Assembly: GCF_047511655.1 (NCBI RefSeq)
Contig: NC_133389.1
Span: 39,477,295-39,541,294, forward strand
Direction: 5' to 3'
DNA from: Castor canadensis
Taxonomy: Eukaryota; Chordata; Mammalia; Rodentia; Castoridae
Length of the DNA stretch: 64,000 bases
This document shows, one piece after another, positions 21,966 to 32,965 of this stretch; the stretch's first letter is position 1, and each line of letters starts with the position of its first letter. Below the pieces are notes generated by a model. It ran no database searches. It was not told the origin of the DNA and saw nothing but the letters and a program-made list of their open reading frames with translations. Position numbers and translations under genes: made by a program.

Positions 21966-22480
21966 AAGAGAAAGCCTTTGGTCTAATAAACCAAGTGGAA
22001 TCCCCTACCCTGCCTGGTGGAGGAGAGGCATCAGGGCTTGTGGCTCAGCCAATATCTCTCTATACAAAGTAAGACAAGGTGGGTGCAGGCTAGCCAAGTC
22101 TAAACCCAGTCTGTTGAAAATATTAACTCATTTGACCACCTCTGAGAAGCCTAGTAGAGAGCTGAATTTGACCACTCTCCCCCCACCCCCAGAAGAGCTT
22201 TTAGCCAAACAGCCTGAGCTAAAGCTCCCAAACTTGCCTGGAGAGGGAGGGGGCAGCTGTTTCCTGCTCACTGAGTCCCCATCAACCACCTCTGAGAAGT
22301 CTCCTAGCTAAGTAAGTTGAAACTGACCCCTTCCCCTGGCCAAGAGAAGCCTTTGGCTAAACAGCCTGCGTGGAGCTCCACGCAGTAGGGCACCACTGCC
22401 TGCCACTCAGTCTAACATATCTGTCCTAAGGAGGGGCAGGGACCAAGAGAAAACCTCTGTGTAAATGTACTGTAACTTGC
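21966..22480 (+). repeat. Monomer-like repeated units in the LINE-1 5' UTR
   Basis: Three to four diverged units recur: agaaagcctttggtctaata (21969), agagcttttagccaaacagc (22194), agaagcctttggctaaacag (22345) and a weaker agaaaacctctgtgtaaat (22448). The blocks accacctctgagaag at 22136 and 22286 are 150 bp apart. Tandem promoter monomers are known in mouse LINE-1; here the units are degenerate. Confidence 0.6.
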
Positions 22481-22741
22481 ACAGCTGGGGTGGAACACCA
22501 CCCAGAGGGGACACAGGAGAACTTCAGATTAAATCTGAGGACCAGAAATTGGAGAGAGTGTTCAGTATGCTCATTGAACAACAAGAAGAAACCTACTCCT
22601 CTCCACAACAAGGAAGAAATTTGGACTTAAAACTTTTTTTTTCTTTTTGTTAATGTATCAATTTCTCTTTTATTGAATTTTTTCTTCTTACTTTTTCAAT
22701 TCTTCCCCCCTTTTTCTTCTCTGTTTCTTTTTTTTTCTTTT

Positions 22742-22880
22742 ATTATTCCTATGTGCATACAAGGCTTGGGTCATTTCTCCCCCCTGCCCCCACCCCCTCC
22801 CTTACCACCCACTCCACCCCCTCCCTCTTCCCCTACCCCCCTCAATACCCAGCAGAAACTATTTTGCCCTTATCTCTTCT
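22742..22880 (-). mobile_element. Short LINE-1 3'-end fragment nested in the LINE-1 5' region
   Basis: cctatgtgcatacaaggctt, gggtcatttctcccccctgc and gcagaaactattttgccctt match the 3' end of the LINE-1s at 2550 and 49640, in minus orientation. It is about 140 bp long and severely truncated. Confidence 0.6.
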
Positions 22881-25113
22881 TCTCCGTTTCTTTCATCTCC
22901 TCCTTTTCCCCCAATTTCCCTATATTTTCTATACAAACCACTCAAGTAGTGGTTTATTCTACCACCTTCTTATATTACTCCCATCCTTTTTATCTTTCTG
23001 CAATCCCTGACAATAGCATCCTCCTCCACAACAACTGAACTACACCTCTATACACATTAACCTATAGCACCCCTCACCCACACCTTATATTCCCCTCTCC
23101 CCATCCTCGTTTTTCCTTATCTCTTCTCCCACTGCCAGTATTTTTACTGCCTAAGTTTAATCTCTATGCAAGCAAATTTGTTTTTCCAACAGCCTACTGT
23201 TTATAGATAATATACAAGGATTGTATATTTCATGTAAGTGTCTGGATCTGTACTGAATTTGTGAAATTGTTATTGCTGTTATACCTAGGTCAGTGGGCAA
23301 AGACAACACACAACCTAGCCAATGACAAATCTTTCCAGGACATAGAAAATAATTCAAGGAATAGATTTCAGGTGACCAAAACCTCCAACCAATCAAAAAC
23401 AGATGAGTAAATCTCAAAATAGAAGCATGGGAAATAGGACAAGGCAGGAGAATATGACTCCTCAAAAAGTCAACAACCATACAATGAAAGATCTGATGGA
23501 TAGTAAAAGGGATAAAACCAAGCTCAAAAGAATGATGATAAGAATGATTAAGGAGGTTAAAAAGGACATGCAAAAACAAATCCAAGAGAGTATGAATGAA
23601 TAGCTTGAGAAGGCAAAGAAACAACTAAATGAACTCAAAGAGGATACAAACATATGAATGAAATCAAGGAAGATACAAAGAACATAAATAAAATAAGGAT
23701 GACAAGATGTGAAGAGGGAATTTAATAAAGATATAGACAATCTCAAAAAAAAAGAAAAAAAAAAACAGATGGAAATCCTGGAAATAAAGGTTCCTTAAGT
23801 CAAATAAAAAAATACAGTTGAAAGCCACTCCAGCAAACAGGAAGACAGACTTATAGAACTTGAAGACAAGTTCTACAGATATAATAGAAAAAACAGATAA
23901 ATGCATAGAGAAAAGAATGAAGAAATATGAAAAAAATATTCAAGAACTCTGACTCCATTAAAAGACAAAAACCTATGAATCCTGGGCATTGAAGAAGAGG
24001 TGCAAGCCAAAGGCATATGAAACATATTCAATAAAATAATAGCAGAAATTTCCCAAATCTTGAGAAAGATGTCCTCATTCAGGTACAGGAGGTCTTTAGG
24101 ATACCAAACAGACAGGACATCTTATAGTTAAAACATGGAGCATTATAATTAAAACACTGAGCACAGAGAAGAAGGAAAGAATATTGAAGGCTGCAAAGGA
24201 GAACCATCAACTACCAAATCATCAGAATAACAGCAGATATCTCAACAGAAACCTTAAAAGCAAGAAGGGCATGGATTGAGGTATTTCAAGCATTGCAAGA
24301 AAATAATTTCAAACCTTGACTACGCTACCCAGCAAAGCTATCATTCATAATTGAAGAAGAAATAAAAACCTTCCATGATAAACAGAAACTAAACCAATAC
24401 AGGACACTAAACCAGCACTTGAGAAGATATTCAAAGGAATCTTATACAGAGAAGGTGAAGATAAACAAAACCACAATGGGATGAAAATTATTAAATCTCA
24501 GGTAAGCAACAGCAAAGAATAGCAAAGAATCAACTGCACACACAAACACATATATACATCAACAGCAACAAAATGGCAGGAATTACCATATACCTCTCAA
24601 TATTAACAGTGAATGTTAATGGTCTCAACTCCCCCATCAAAAGACATAGATTGGCAGCTGTTAGATTTAAAAGGAAGACTCTTCACAATGCACCTCCCAG
24701 TACAACAATAATAAAAAGACAGAAAAAAAAGAAACTGAAACAATCAAAAAAAAAATGACTACAAAGGAAGAGCCACTGATTTATTTTTCCAAAAAACTCA
24801 TCTCACCAACAAAAACAAACATTGGCTTAGGGCAAAAGGGTGGAAAAATATTTTCCCAAGCAAATGGCCCTCAAAATGGACTAAAACTAGAACTCAACAA
24901 CAAAAGAAATAGCAGAAAATATTTGAATGCCTGAAGACTGAACGTGTTACTGTTACTGAATGACCAGTGGATCACTGAAGAAATAAAGGAGGAAATAAAA
25001 AAAGATCCTGGAATCTAATGAAAATGAAAATACAAGCTACCAGAACCTATGAGATACAGCAAAGGCAGTGCTAATGGGAAAGTTTATAGCTATGAGTGCT
25101 TACAATTTTTGAG

Positions 25114-25215
25114 GTTTTTTTTTTTTTTGGTATTTTTTGCAGTGCTGTGGTTCAAACCCAGAGCTTTGTGCATGCTAAGCAAGTGCTCTATCATTCAGCC
25201 ACATCCCCAGGTCCA
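25114..25215 (-). repeat. ID-type SINE, antisense
   Basis: A T-run is followed by gtggttcaaacccagagctt, gcatgctaagcaagtgctct and cattcagccacatccccag. This is a reversed ID element of the classical rodent type, and LINE-1 homology ends at its border. Confidence 0.75.
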
Positions 25216-25394
25216 CAAGTGTTTTGCCTTCAAAATCTACAGCCTCTTGCTGTCACCTGATCCTAAGCCCTCTCATTCACTGGAAAATATAGAGAAACAT
25301 TCTTACTGGACTCCTGCTGCCACTGTTAGTTCTGATAGAAGGATTACCACACAAAGTCAGACTGACTCTTGAGACTTATGTCAGCTCGCGATAC
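25216..25394. other. Short unassigned stretch between an ID element and an L2 relic
   Basis: No gene, named repeat or regulatory motif recognised. Confidence 0.4.
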
Positions 25395-25853
25395 ACCCTG
25401 TCTAAAAACCATCCTTCCTATCATACTCAGTTATAATAGAAGTCCTTTCATGGCCTGTTAGGCCCACACTGTCCAGCAACTGCCTGCTTCTCAGCCCTGT
25501 CTTGGACCCTTCCTTCATCTCCCCACTGTGCCTGTCCAAAATGCCTTGCTAGTCTTCCAGCTTGACCTGATCCATGTCCCAGGGCCTTTGCCCCCACTGT
25601 CCCCTGTACGGTGCCCATTGACTTGTGCCTTTTGGGCTCTGGTCAAATATCCCCTCCTCAGGTTGGCTGTCTGCCTGTTTTAGAAAAGCCTATCCCCCTC
25701 GGTCACTCTGCTGCTTTAGTTTTCACAGCCTATCTTTACTGCTGACTTGCTTTTATTTGTTCCCTGTCCCCACCATTCAGCTCTGCGAGGAAGGGAGGTT
25801 GGCATTCTGGGTCCTTGAATGGTGTGAGACAGTGCATTTGGTGAATAAATGAC
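25395..25853 (+). repeat. L2 LINE relic
   Basis: ttcatggcctgttaggccca, agggcctttgcccccactgt, tctggtcaaatatcccctcc, cattcagctctgcgaggaag and gtgaataaatgac follow the 3' region of L2 in order. L2 is an old mammalian LINE without a poly(A) tail. Confidence 0.6.
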
Positions 25854-26640
25854 AACCACCTGCAAATCATGTGAAACATATTGTTCTCTGTGATATTTTT
25901 TGCCTCTCCTTTCTGTTTCATGTCCTCATGCATTGCCCGGATTTCCTGAACAGTTAATAGTGATGTTGATAACAGGCATCCTTGTTTTGTTCTTAATTTA
26001 AATAGCAAGATCTCCAGGGGTTTCTCGTTAAATATAATTCTGGCTGTTGGGTTGAAGTAAAATTAAAGTGAAAGAGTATTTTTTGGGAAAGCACGTTGAA
26101 CACATGCTTTTGCTACAGGTTACTAGCTTGCTCTGTTTTACCCAATATCCACTGCTACCACCTGTGGCTACCTGACTTCAAGTCCTGACCTTTTCCTGTG
26201 ATGCCAGACTGCCTCCTCTCACAGCTGACCTAATTTGGTCATTCCAACAACTTAACTATGAACAGAGACTGTGTCCCCTTTTGTCCCGCACCACCCCCTC
26301 CCTTCAGGAAGTGCAGCATGATGTTGCCTAGTCCTGAAATCTGGCAAAGGTCCAAAGCTGGGGACAGAAAGCGCTTCACTCCTTATGAGGCAGGAGCTTT
26401 GGCTATAGAAAAGCCAGTCTGCTGCACTGACCCCAGCAGCTGAAGAGGGCTGGAAAGGGAGAAAGGGACAGGCCCTTGAGAGCCAGCCTCTCCCCTTGCT
26501 GAGTCCCTCACAATGTTAGGGATGGTGGAAGGGAGGCTGCACCACTCATCCTTTCAGGTGTGGGCTTACTGAGGTTTCCTCTGCTACCTGGTCAAGAGTG
26601 ACAGGGTCAGAGCTGCCTGAAGATGGGGTCAAGAAGTAAG
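25854..26640. other. Unassigned intergenic sequence
   Basis: The block tgaacagttaatagtgatgt to ttctcgttaaatataattc at 25945-26040 resembles a short LINE-1 ORF2 antisense fragment. The rest is not recognised. Confidence 0.35.
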
Positions 26641-26715
26641 GTGATGGGCTGGGGATTTAGCCCAGTGGTAGGGAGCTTGCCTACCCTGGGATAAATTAAA
26701 AAAAAAAAAAAAGTA
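26641..26715 (+). repeat. ID-type SINE, truncated
   Basis: ggctggggatttagcccagt and agggagcttgcctaccctgg are followed by an A-run. This is a classical rodent ID element with an internal deletion. Confidence 0.8.
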
Positions 26716-28190
26716 AGGCAGTGAAGGAGTTCATCCTGGGGAGCTGGGCTCAAAGATCCACACCAACCCTACTTGGGAAGGAACTGTAGGGAAGAACAGG
26801 GGTGAAGCTGATAGGAGATCCTGCCCCATGCCCCCATTAAAACCAGATGTGAAGTAGGAGAGCAGAAAGGAGTAGCTTTGAATCAAAGAAGATTCAAGAA
26901 GGAAACAACTGAAGGTGGCAAAAGGTTGTGGTATTGGGCCCAAGTGTCAGGGGAGCTGCTCCCAAATAGAGGGAGCCCCAAGAGTTAGTGGAGATCAAGC
27001 AAAACCATTCCAGGTGAGGGCTCCTCATAAATGGCTCCCCATTCTACCCTGTTTGTTGGCCGAGTGGTTCCTCGAGTCCTACCAGCCCCCAGTGCAAACC
27101 TTCTGGATGTCCTGGACACAGCAGGTATCTGGAGGAGCTGATGATCAATGGCTTGCCTTTGGTTTATTTGCTGTCAACTTTTTAGATCAAACACATAGCC
27201 ATCACAATTAGACCCTGCAGAAATGGTTCAGGTCACCTGCCTGGACACTGCCCTGCAGTTCCAGACTTCATAGCAAGTGAGTGCCACCTGGCACTGATAA
27301 ACAAGGGCGCTTCCCTTGTGAGCTCCACCTGAATTGTCATTCTTTTTTGTCAGTGAGTGTTTATAGTGACCAGCTGGATAGAAATGAGGAAATAAGGATA
27401 AGAAGGAAGTAATGGCAGGAAAACAACACAAAGGCAGGTTAATGTCAACACAGAGTTTCTATGAAGAGACCTGTGCCGTGGCTTGAGAATCCAAAATGAA
27501 ACTCTGGGCTTCTAGCTGCCACAACAGAGAGGAGGGACCTTCAGTGTCACAGAGTGAGCACTCATGAGCTCTTTAGGAAAAGAGAGACTGTAGGGAGTTA
27601 CTAGTTCCAGTTCTGGTAAACAGGGCCCTTGGTGATATGGTGAATGATGTCCTTGTGATGATCACTGGGTGGCTTTCCCAATCCCCATTTCAGCCTAAGG
27701 ATTGGTCTGAGGCTCTCAGGGCATTCTCACTCCCGCATTGGTGACTGCTGGTGCACAGATGAGTGTCTCCAGACAGGCAATGAGCTGTGCTAAGTGTTCT
27801 GGGAGAGTTGAGGTTCTAGGCTGTAGGTTCCAGGGATTTTTTTTCCTCACCTCTAGAGAGATGCCTTTTTCTCCCTCCAGATATGGTGCCCGGATGTGAC
27901 GCCTGCAACTGCTGCAGATATCTTGAATCTGATTCAGAAGAGGTTTCCAGGGAGGGGAGGGCAGTGAGAAATGAAGTTGAGTCTCCCTTTGGCCCTCTGC
28001 TGTGTGAGGTGACACATTTCCTTGTTTTTAAGACCCTTACATGAAGGGTCTATATGACTTAGCTGGAAGCAGTGAATCTTCCAATTGATAAGCATAGTTT
28101 ACATCTCCATTTTTTAGGTCTTAATTTTCTGTTTTGCTTTATATTTGTCAGCATCAATGTCTTGCACATATTTTTAATATATTACATTAT
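26716..28190. other. Unassigned intergenic sequence
   Basis: About 1.5 kb of GC-moderate DNA without a recognised gene or repeat. Frames of 67-99 codons occur on both strands with no features. Confidence 0.4.
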
Positions 28191-28272
28191 TCCTAAGAGG
28201 TAGGATGTAGCTCAGTGGTAGAGCCCTTACCTAGCATGCATGAGATCTTGCATTTCATCCCTAGCACTGGAA
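28191..28272 (+). repeat. ID-type SINE
   Basis: gatgtagctcagtggtagag, cccttacctagcatgcatga and tgcatttcatccctagcact form an ID tRNA-like body with a short A-tail. Confidence 0.78.
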
Positions 28273-28299
28273 AAATTTATTCCTATGAATTGTGTGTTT

Positions 28300-28510
28300 T
28301 TCTTTATGTTTCTACTTTTTATTGTTGTGCTGGGGGTAGGTACACTGTGGCATTTATAAAAGGTTTTACAATATATCAAATATAGCATAAATTCACCTCC
28401 CTCCATCATTCTCCTTTATCCCCCCTCCTGAATTGTTTCAGTTGTTACAAATATTTATCACTTCTAGTGCTCTTCATTCCCTTTTATAGACATGAATTTC
28501 CACCTGCCAC
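28300..28510 (-). mobile_element. LINE-1 3'-end fragment (sister of 19079-19255)
   Basis: ctgggggtaggtacactgtg, gcatttataaaaggttttac and ccatcattctcctttatccc match the copy near 19090-19190. Confidence 0.55.
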
Positions 28511-28539
28511 TATTTATTTTCAGTATGAAAAACTTTTTT

Positions 28540-28620
28540 TCTTTTTGGTGCTGGAGATTGAATCGGGGCCTCATGCATGCTAAGCATTCTCTCTACCAAA
28601 CTGAGCTACACCCCCAAACT
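28540..28620 (-). repeat. ID-type SINE, antisense
   Basis: ggtgctggagattgaatcgg, catgcatgctaagcattctc and ctgagctacacccccaaact are a reversed ID body. Confidence 0.78.
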
Positions 28621-28627
28621 TCTTTTA

Positions 28628-28830
28628 CCAATTTCTTTTCTTGTTTTTTGTGGGTCATGGCTTTGTGCTTGCAGAGCAGGTGCTGTACCATTTGAGCATT
28701 TTGCTGTTTATTTTGGAGATGAGGTCTCATGAACTATTTGTCTGGGCTGGCCTCCAACCATGATCCTCCTGATCTCAGCCTCCCTAGTAGTTAGGATTAC
28801 AGGTGAGAGTCACAGGTGCCAGGCTTAGCA
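28628..28830 (-). repeat. Dimeric SINE, antisense, diverged
   Basis: The tRNA unit (gcagagcaggtgctgtacca) is followed by the 7SL-like unit (tggagatgaggtctcatgaa, tagttaggattacaggtgag), both reversed. Confidence 0.7.
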
Positions 28831-28859
28831 TTTCCTATGGATCCATATTGTTGGCAGTC

Positions 28860-30490
28860 TTTCAGTTTACATTTGTATGGAAATGTCTTTACTTCACCTT
28901 CAAGTATTTTAAATTTACTTTTAAAGTATATAATTTAATGGTTTTTAGTATATTCACAAAGTTGGGTATCATATTCACTATCTAACTCCAGAACATTTTC
29001 ATAATCTCAAAAATAAATCCTGAGCCATTTACAGTATCCCTCATTTCCTCTTTCCCAAAGGCCCTGCCAACTACTAATCTGTTTTGGTCTCCATAGATTT
29101 CCGTTTTGAGTATTTCATATAGAGGGATCATGCAGTATGTGTCTGGCTTCATGTAGCATTTTCTTAAAGTACATTCATGTTGTAGCATGCATAAACACAT
29201 CATGCCTTTCCTAAAAACTGCAGTACAAAACTCTCAGCGTAAAATTTCCTATCTCAATCATTTTAAGTGTACAGTTCAGTAGTATTAAGTATTTTTACAT
29301 TGCTTGAAACAAATCTTCAGAATGTTTCCAATTTACACACTTGAAACTGTGTCTGCTAAACAACTCCTTTCTCCCCGCTCCCTTCAGCTTCTATTAGTCA
29401 TCATTCTACTTTCTATGAATTTGACTTAAGTGGAATCAAAACAGTATTTTGTCACTGGCTTACTTCACATTGCATAATGTCAAGCTTCAGTTATATTACA
29501 GCAGGACATTTAAAAAAATCTATTTTACTCTATTTGAGCTTTTGTTGCTGCATTATAGGACTTCTTTAAACATTCAGGATAATTACCCCTTTTCAGATAT
29601 GATCTGTAAATATTTCCTCCCAAACTATGGGTTGCTTTCACCCCAAGTCCTTTGATGCACAGAAATTTTTGTGTTTAATGCAGTCCCATCTGTCTAGTTT
29701 TGCTTTGGTTGCCCATGCTCATGGTATAACATCTAAGAAGTCATTGCCAAATATAGTATCATGAAATCGTCACCTATGTATTCCTGCAGGAGTTTTCTAA
29801 TTTTAAGTCTTACATTTAGAACATTAATCTATTTTGAGTTAATTTTTATTTTTATTTCATTCTTTTGCACGTGGTTATAGTTTCCCAGTATCTTTTGTTG
29901 GAGAGATTTTCTTTTCCCCATTGAGTGGTCTTGGCTCCCTTGTAGGAGATCCTTTGTCCACATACATGAGTTTATTACTGGGCTCTCTATTCTGTATAAA
30001 TTTGAAGTGGGGTAGACTGATTCCTTCCACTTTATTCTTTTAAAAAATTGTCACCACTCTTCTATCTCTTACTTTCTATATAAATTGTAGAATAATCTTA
30101 TCTATAAAAAATCTTGCTGAGATTTGGATAGAAATTGCATTAGGTCCATGTATCAATTGCATTAGGAAAACTTGACATCTTTACTATGTTGCATCTGCTA
30201 ATCTATTACATGGTATGTCTCTCCATTAATTTAGATCTTTATTTCCTTTGCACTGTGTAGTTTTATCATAAAAGTTCTATACATGTGTGTTTTGTTAGAT
30301 TTAGATTTTCAAGCAATTATAAATAGCCCTGCATTTTTAACATTGGTGCCTTTTCATATCCTTATTGGCCATTTCTACGTCTTCTTTGGAAAATGCCTAT
30401 TCAAACCCTTTGCCCATTTAAAAAAACGGTCTGATATAAGTTCCCTATCAGATATGATTACCTTTATTTTGCTTGTTCTGTGAGATGGTG
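28860..30490 (-). mobile_element. Old LINE-1 (L1M-type) 3' region, antisense, rearranged
   Basis: At 28930-29205 (ctaactccagaacattttca, tagcatgcataaacacatca) and 29225-30490 (ttttaagtgtacagttcagt, gaatttgacttaagtggaat, ccaaatatagtatcatgaaa, cccattgagtggtcttggct, ccctttgcccattt) the order matches the minus strand of old LINE-1 3' sequences. Internal deletions and one partial duplication of the 3' region are apparent. No intact frame. Confidence 0.75.
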
Positions 30491-30498
30491 TTCTTTGC

Positions 30499-30562
30499 TT
30501 TGCTCTGAGTGCCTCACAAATGCTAGGCAAATATTTTAACATTGAGCTACATACCTGGTGTT
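30499..30562 (-). repeat. ID-type SINE fragment, antisense
   Basis: gcctcacaaatgctaggcaa, cattgagctacatacc: reversed ID body, truncated. Confidence 0.6.
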
Positions 30563-30587
30563 ATACTTTGAAGCACCTAAGTTTTAA

Positions 30588-31211
30588 GTTTTGATGAAAA
30601 CCAGCAGAAGGAGAGAAATAAAAACAAGAGCCAAAATCAATGAAATAGAGACAAAAAAATTACAAAGAACCAATGAAACAAAAAGCTGGTTCTTCAAAAA
30701 GATAAATAAAGTTGATAAACCCCTGGCAAATCTGATTAAAGTGAGGAGAGAAAATACCCCAATTAATAAAATTGGAAATGAAAAAGGGTAGATAACAATA
30801 AATACCAAGGAAATCCAGGAATCACTAGGATTACTTTGAAAACCTATATTCAAATAAATTGGAAAATCTAGAGGAAATGGACAAATTTCTAGATGCATAT
30901 GACCAACCAAAATTGAACCAAGAGAATATAAATAATCTAACAGATCTATAACAAGCAATGAAACTGAAGCAGCAATAAAGAGTCTCCCAAAAAAGAAAAG
31001 TCCAGGACCTGACTGATGCACTGCTGAATTCTACAAGACCTTTAAAGAAGACCTAACACCAACACTCCTCAAACTTTTCCATGAAATAGAGAAGAAACAC
31101 TGCCACAATCATTCCATGAAGCCAGTATTACACTCATCCTAAAACCAGACAAGGACACAACAAAAAAAGAGAATTACAGGCTAATCTATTTAATGAATTT
31201 AAGATGCAAAA
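30588..31211 (+). mobile_element. LINE-1 ORF2 reverse-transcriptase region fragment
   Basis: The frame opens at 30591. agcagaaggagagaaataaa, caatgaaacaaaaagctggt, aagtccaggacctgactgat, agaattacaggctaatct cover the ORF2 segment that would follow the truncated end at 25113 after a gap of about 100 bp. A stop after 66 codons and later frameshifts break it. Confidence 0.75.
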
Positions 31212-31440
31212 ACTGTCAGTTTTTGTAAATGTCAGTGTACCTCCTGTACAATAAAACAAATATAAAATTAAATTGGGTTAAAACTCTTGATGCTAGGAAT
31301 AAAGAAAAGCATAAACTAAAAAGAAGTTTTGATGATTCCAATTTAAAAAATATTGCTCATGTTTTTAGGTTTTAGAAGAAACCCCTACATAATTCAAAGT
31401 CAAGAAGGACTATGCCAACATTTTAAGAATGTTTTTCTGC
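31212..31440. other. Unassigned intergenic sequence
   Basis: AT-rich; no recognised gene or repeat. Confidence 0.4.
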
Positions 31441-32098
31441 TACTTGTTTGAACTCAAGCGTTTCATTCCTGCTACGTAGATGTTCTACCATTTGCATCAC
31501 TCCACCACCCCTTTTTATGCTTTGAGATGGGGTCTCACATTCATTTTGTCCTAGTTGGCCTCAAATTTTGATCCTCCTAGCTCTGCCTTCTGAGTAGCTA
31601 GGATTACAGGAATGAGGGACTGGTGCCCAGCTTGCTGTGATTATTTATTTTGGTTTTGGTGGGACTGGGGTATGAACTCAGGGCTTTCTGTTTTGCTGTG
31701 GTTATTTTAGTGATAGGGTCTCGAGGTCTGTTTGCCTGGGATGGCCTCAAACCATGATCCTCCTGATACTAGCCTCTCAAGTAGTTAGGATTACAGACAT
31801 TAGCCACTGGTGCCCAGTCTTGTTTTGGTTATTTTGGAGATAGGGTCTCGATTTATGTTTGAGCCCACCTGAGGTGCTTCTATTTGTCCTTCCTAATGTA
31901 GCTGGGGTCACAGGCATGTAACACGGTGCCCAGCCATTGACTGAGATGGGGGTTTCAAGAACTTTTTGCCTGGACTAGCCTCAAACCATGATTTCCCGAT
32001 CTCTAGGGGGAATCTAACATTGGCCAGAGGGAAATATCCACACTCTCAAAGTATATGTAGCTAGGACTATAATTGTGAGCCACTGCACTGGGTTTCCC
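31441..32098 (-). repeat. Cluster of antisense SINE units
   Basis: At least two tRNA units (about 31448-31510 and 31665-31700) and four 7SL-like units (ending aggattacaggaatgaggga, aggattacagacattagcca, gctggggtcacaggcatgta and gtgagccactgcactggg) lie in series, all reversed. The last unit contains a foreign-looking insert with ctaacattggccagagggaa at 32014-32051. Confidence 0.7.
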
Positions 32099-32548
32099 AT
32101 TTAAATTTTTGCATGATACTTGGTGTGGTATAGTGGTACAACTTCACATATAGATACTTAGTTGTCCCATCACCACTGGTTGAAAAGATGATTCCATTAA
32201 TGTTTTTGACACTCTTGTTGAAAATCAATTGGCCACACTGTAAGGGGTTATTTCTGGACTTTTAATTCTGTTCAACTGACCTCTATCATTACACCAGTAC
32301 AACACTGTCTTAATTACTGTAGTTAATCTGTGACCTGCCAGTAACGTCAGGGAGCAAATCAGGCCCTGTAGAGTACTGCTTCTCCCTCCCCCAGACTGTT
32401 TTGGCTACTCTGTGGACACCATAATTTTCTATATGAATTCAGGATTAACTGGTCAGTTTCTGCTCCCAAAAGACACATGGAATATTCTGATAAGGATTGC
32501 TTTGAACTTGTAGATCAATTTGGGGAATATTACATTGGGGATCTCCAT
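32099..32548 (-). mobile_element. Old LINE-1 antisense fragment, left part
   Basis: ttagttgtcccatcaccact, gaaaatcaattggccacact, ttattaggcc-type neighbours are missing but ttggctactctgtggacacc and cttgtagatcaatttgggga are LINE-1 ORF2 in minus orientation. Confidence 0.7.
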
Positions 32549-32965
32549 TGTTATGGTTTCTAATTTGGTCTCGAGGTCTTTTTGTTAGCAGTGGCCATAA
32601 GCCAAAGTCACCACTTTCTAAGACAACTCTGAGTGGGGTAAATCAGGTTCAGATGTGTGTGTCAGGTGAGATACAAAAAGGAAGTAGAACCAAAATTCGA
32701 CAGACAGAAATGTATTATTCACAGGTCCCAGAAGAGTTAGGGATGACTACAATACGCTGTCAGGAAGTCTGGAGACAACAAATTCAACTAGAGGGGTTGC
32801 AGGCTAGAGGTTCTGTGGGACTGTGCCTTTAAGGTTCATAGGTGTTATCCTTTAGGCTTTCCCTCAGGGGTTATGAATTAGCTGGTTTGAAAAAACAAAC
32901 AAAAAACAGAACACTGCTGTTTCAATTGGAAAAACTTTCACTTTCTTACTGAATTGCTTGCTTTT
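32549..32965. other. Unassigned insert between two LINE-1 antisense pieces
   Basis: LINE-1 homology stops near 32548 and returns near 32966. The intervening ~415 bp, which contain a 94-codon open frame, match nothing I recognise. The position suggests a later insertion, possibly an LTR. Confidence 0.35.

Larger units (their letters stand above)
21447..25113 (+). mobile_element. LINE-1 5' half: 5' UTR, broken ORF1, start of ORF2
   Basis: The left end (ctctaaaatggcagattgct) resembles LINE-1 5' UTR starts. Repeated promoter-like units follow at 21966-22480. A broken ORF1 runs from about 23403 to 24480: its first frame stops after 66 codons, it has a lysine-rich coiled-coil-like section, and a C-terminal-domain-like stretch lies near 24230-24380. 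ORF2 begins with atggcaggaattaccatata at 24573 and the motif LTVNVNGLNSPIKRHRLA, which is the start of the endonuclease domain. Recognisable ORF2 sequence ends at 25113 at an inserted ID element. It is non-functional. Confidence 0.8.

Noticed and set aside
21847-22311. 154-codon plus-strand frame
   Set aside because: It lies in the LINE-1 5' UTR-like region and spans its repeated units.
23157-23906. Minus-strand frames of 80-155 codons rich in Phe, Leu and Ser
   Set aside because: They are antisense to the A-rich LINE-1 ORF1 region and look hydrophobic only because that strand is T-rich.
30584-31021. 145-codon hydrophobic minus-strand frame that looks like a membrane protein
   Set aside because: It is the antisense strand of a LINE-1 ORF2 fragment; the hydrophobicity comes from T-rich codons.
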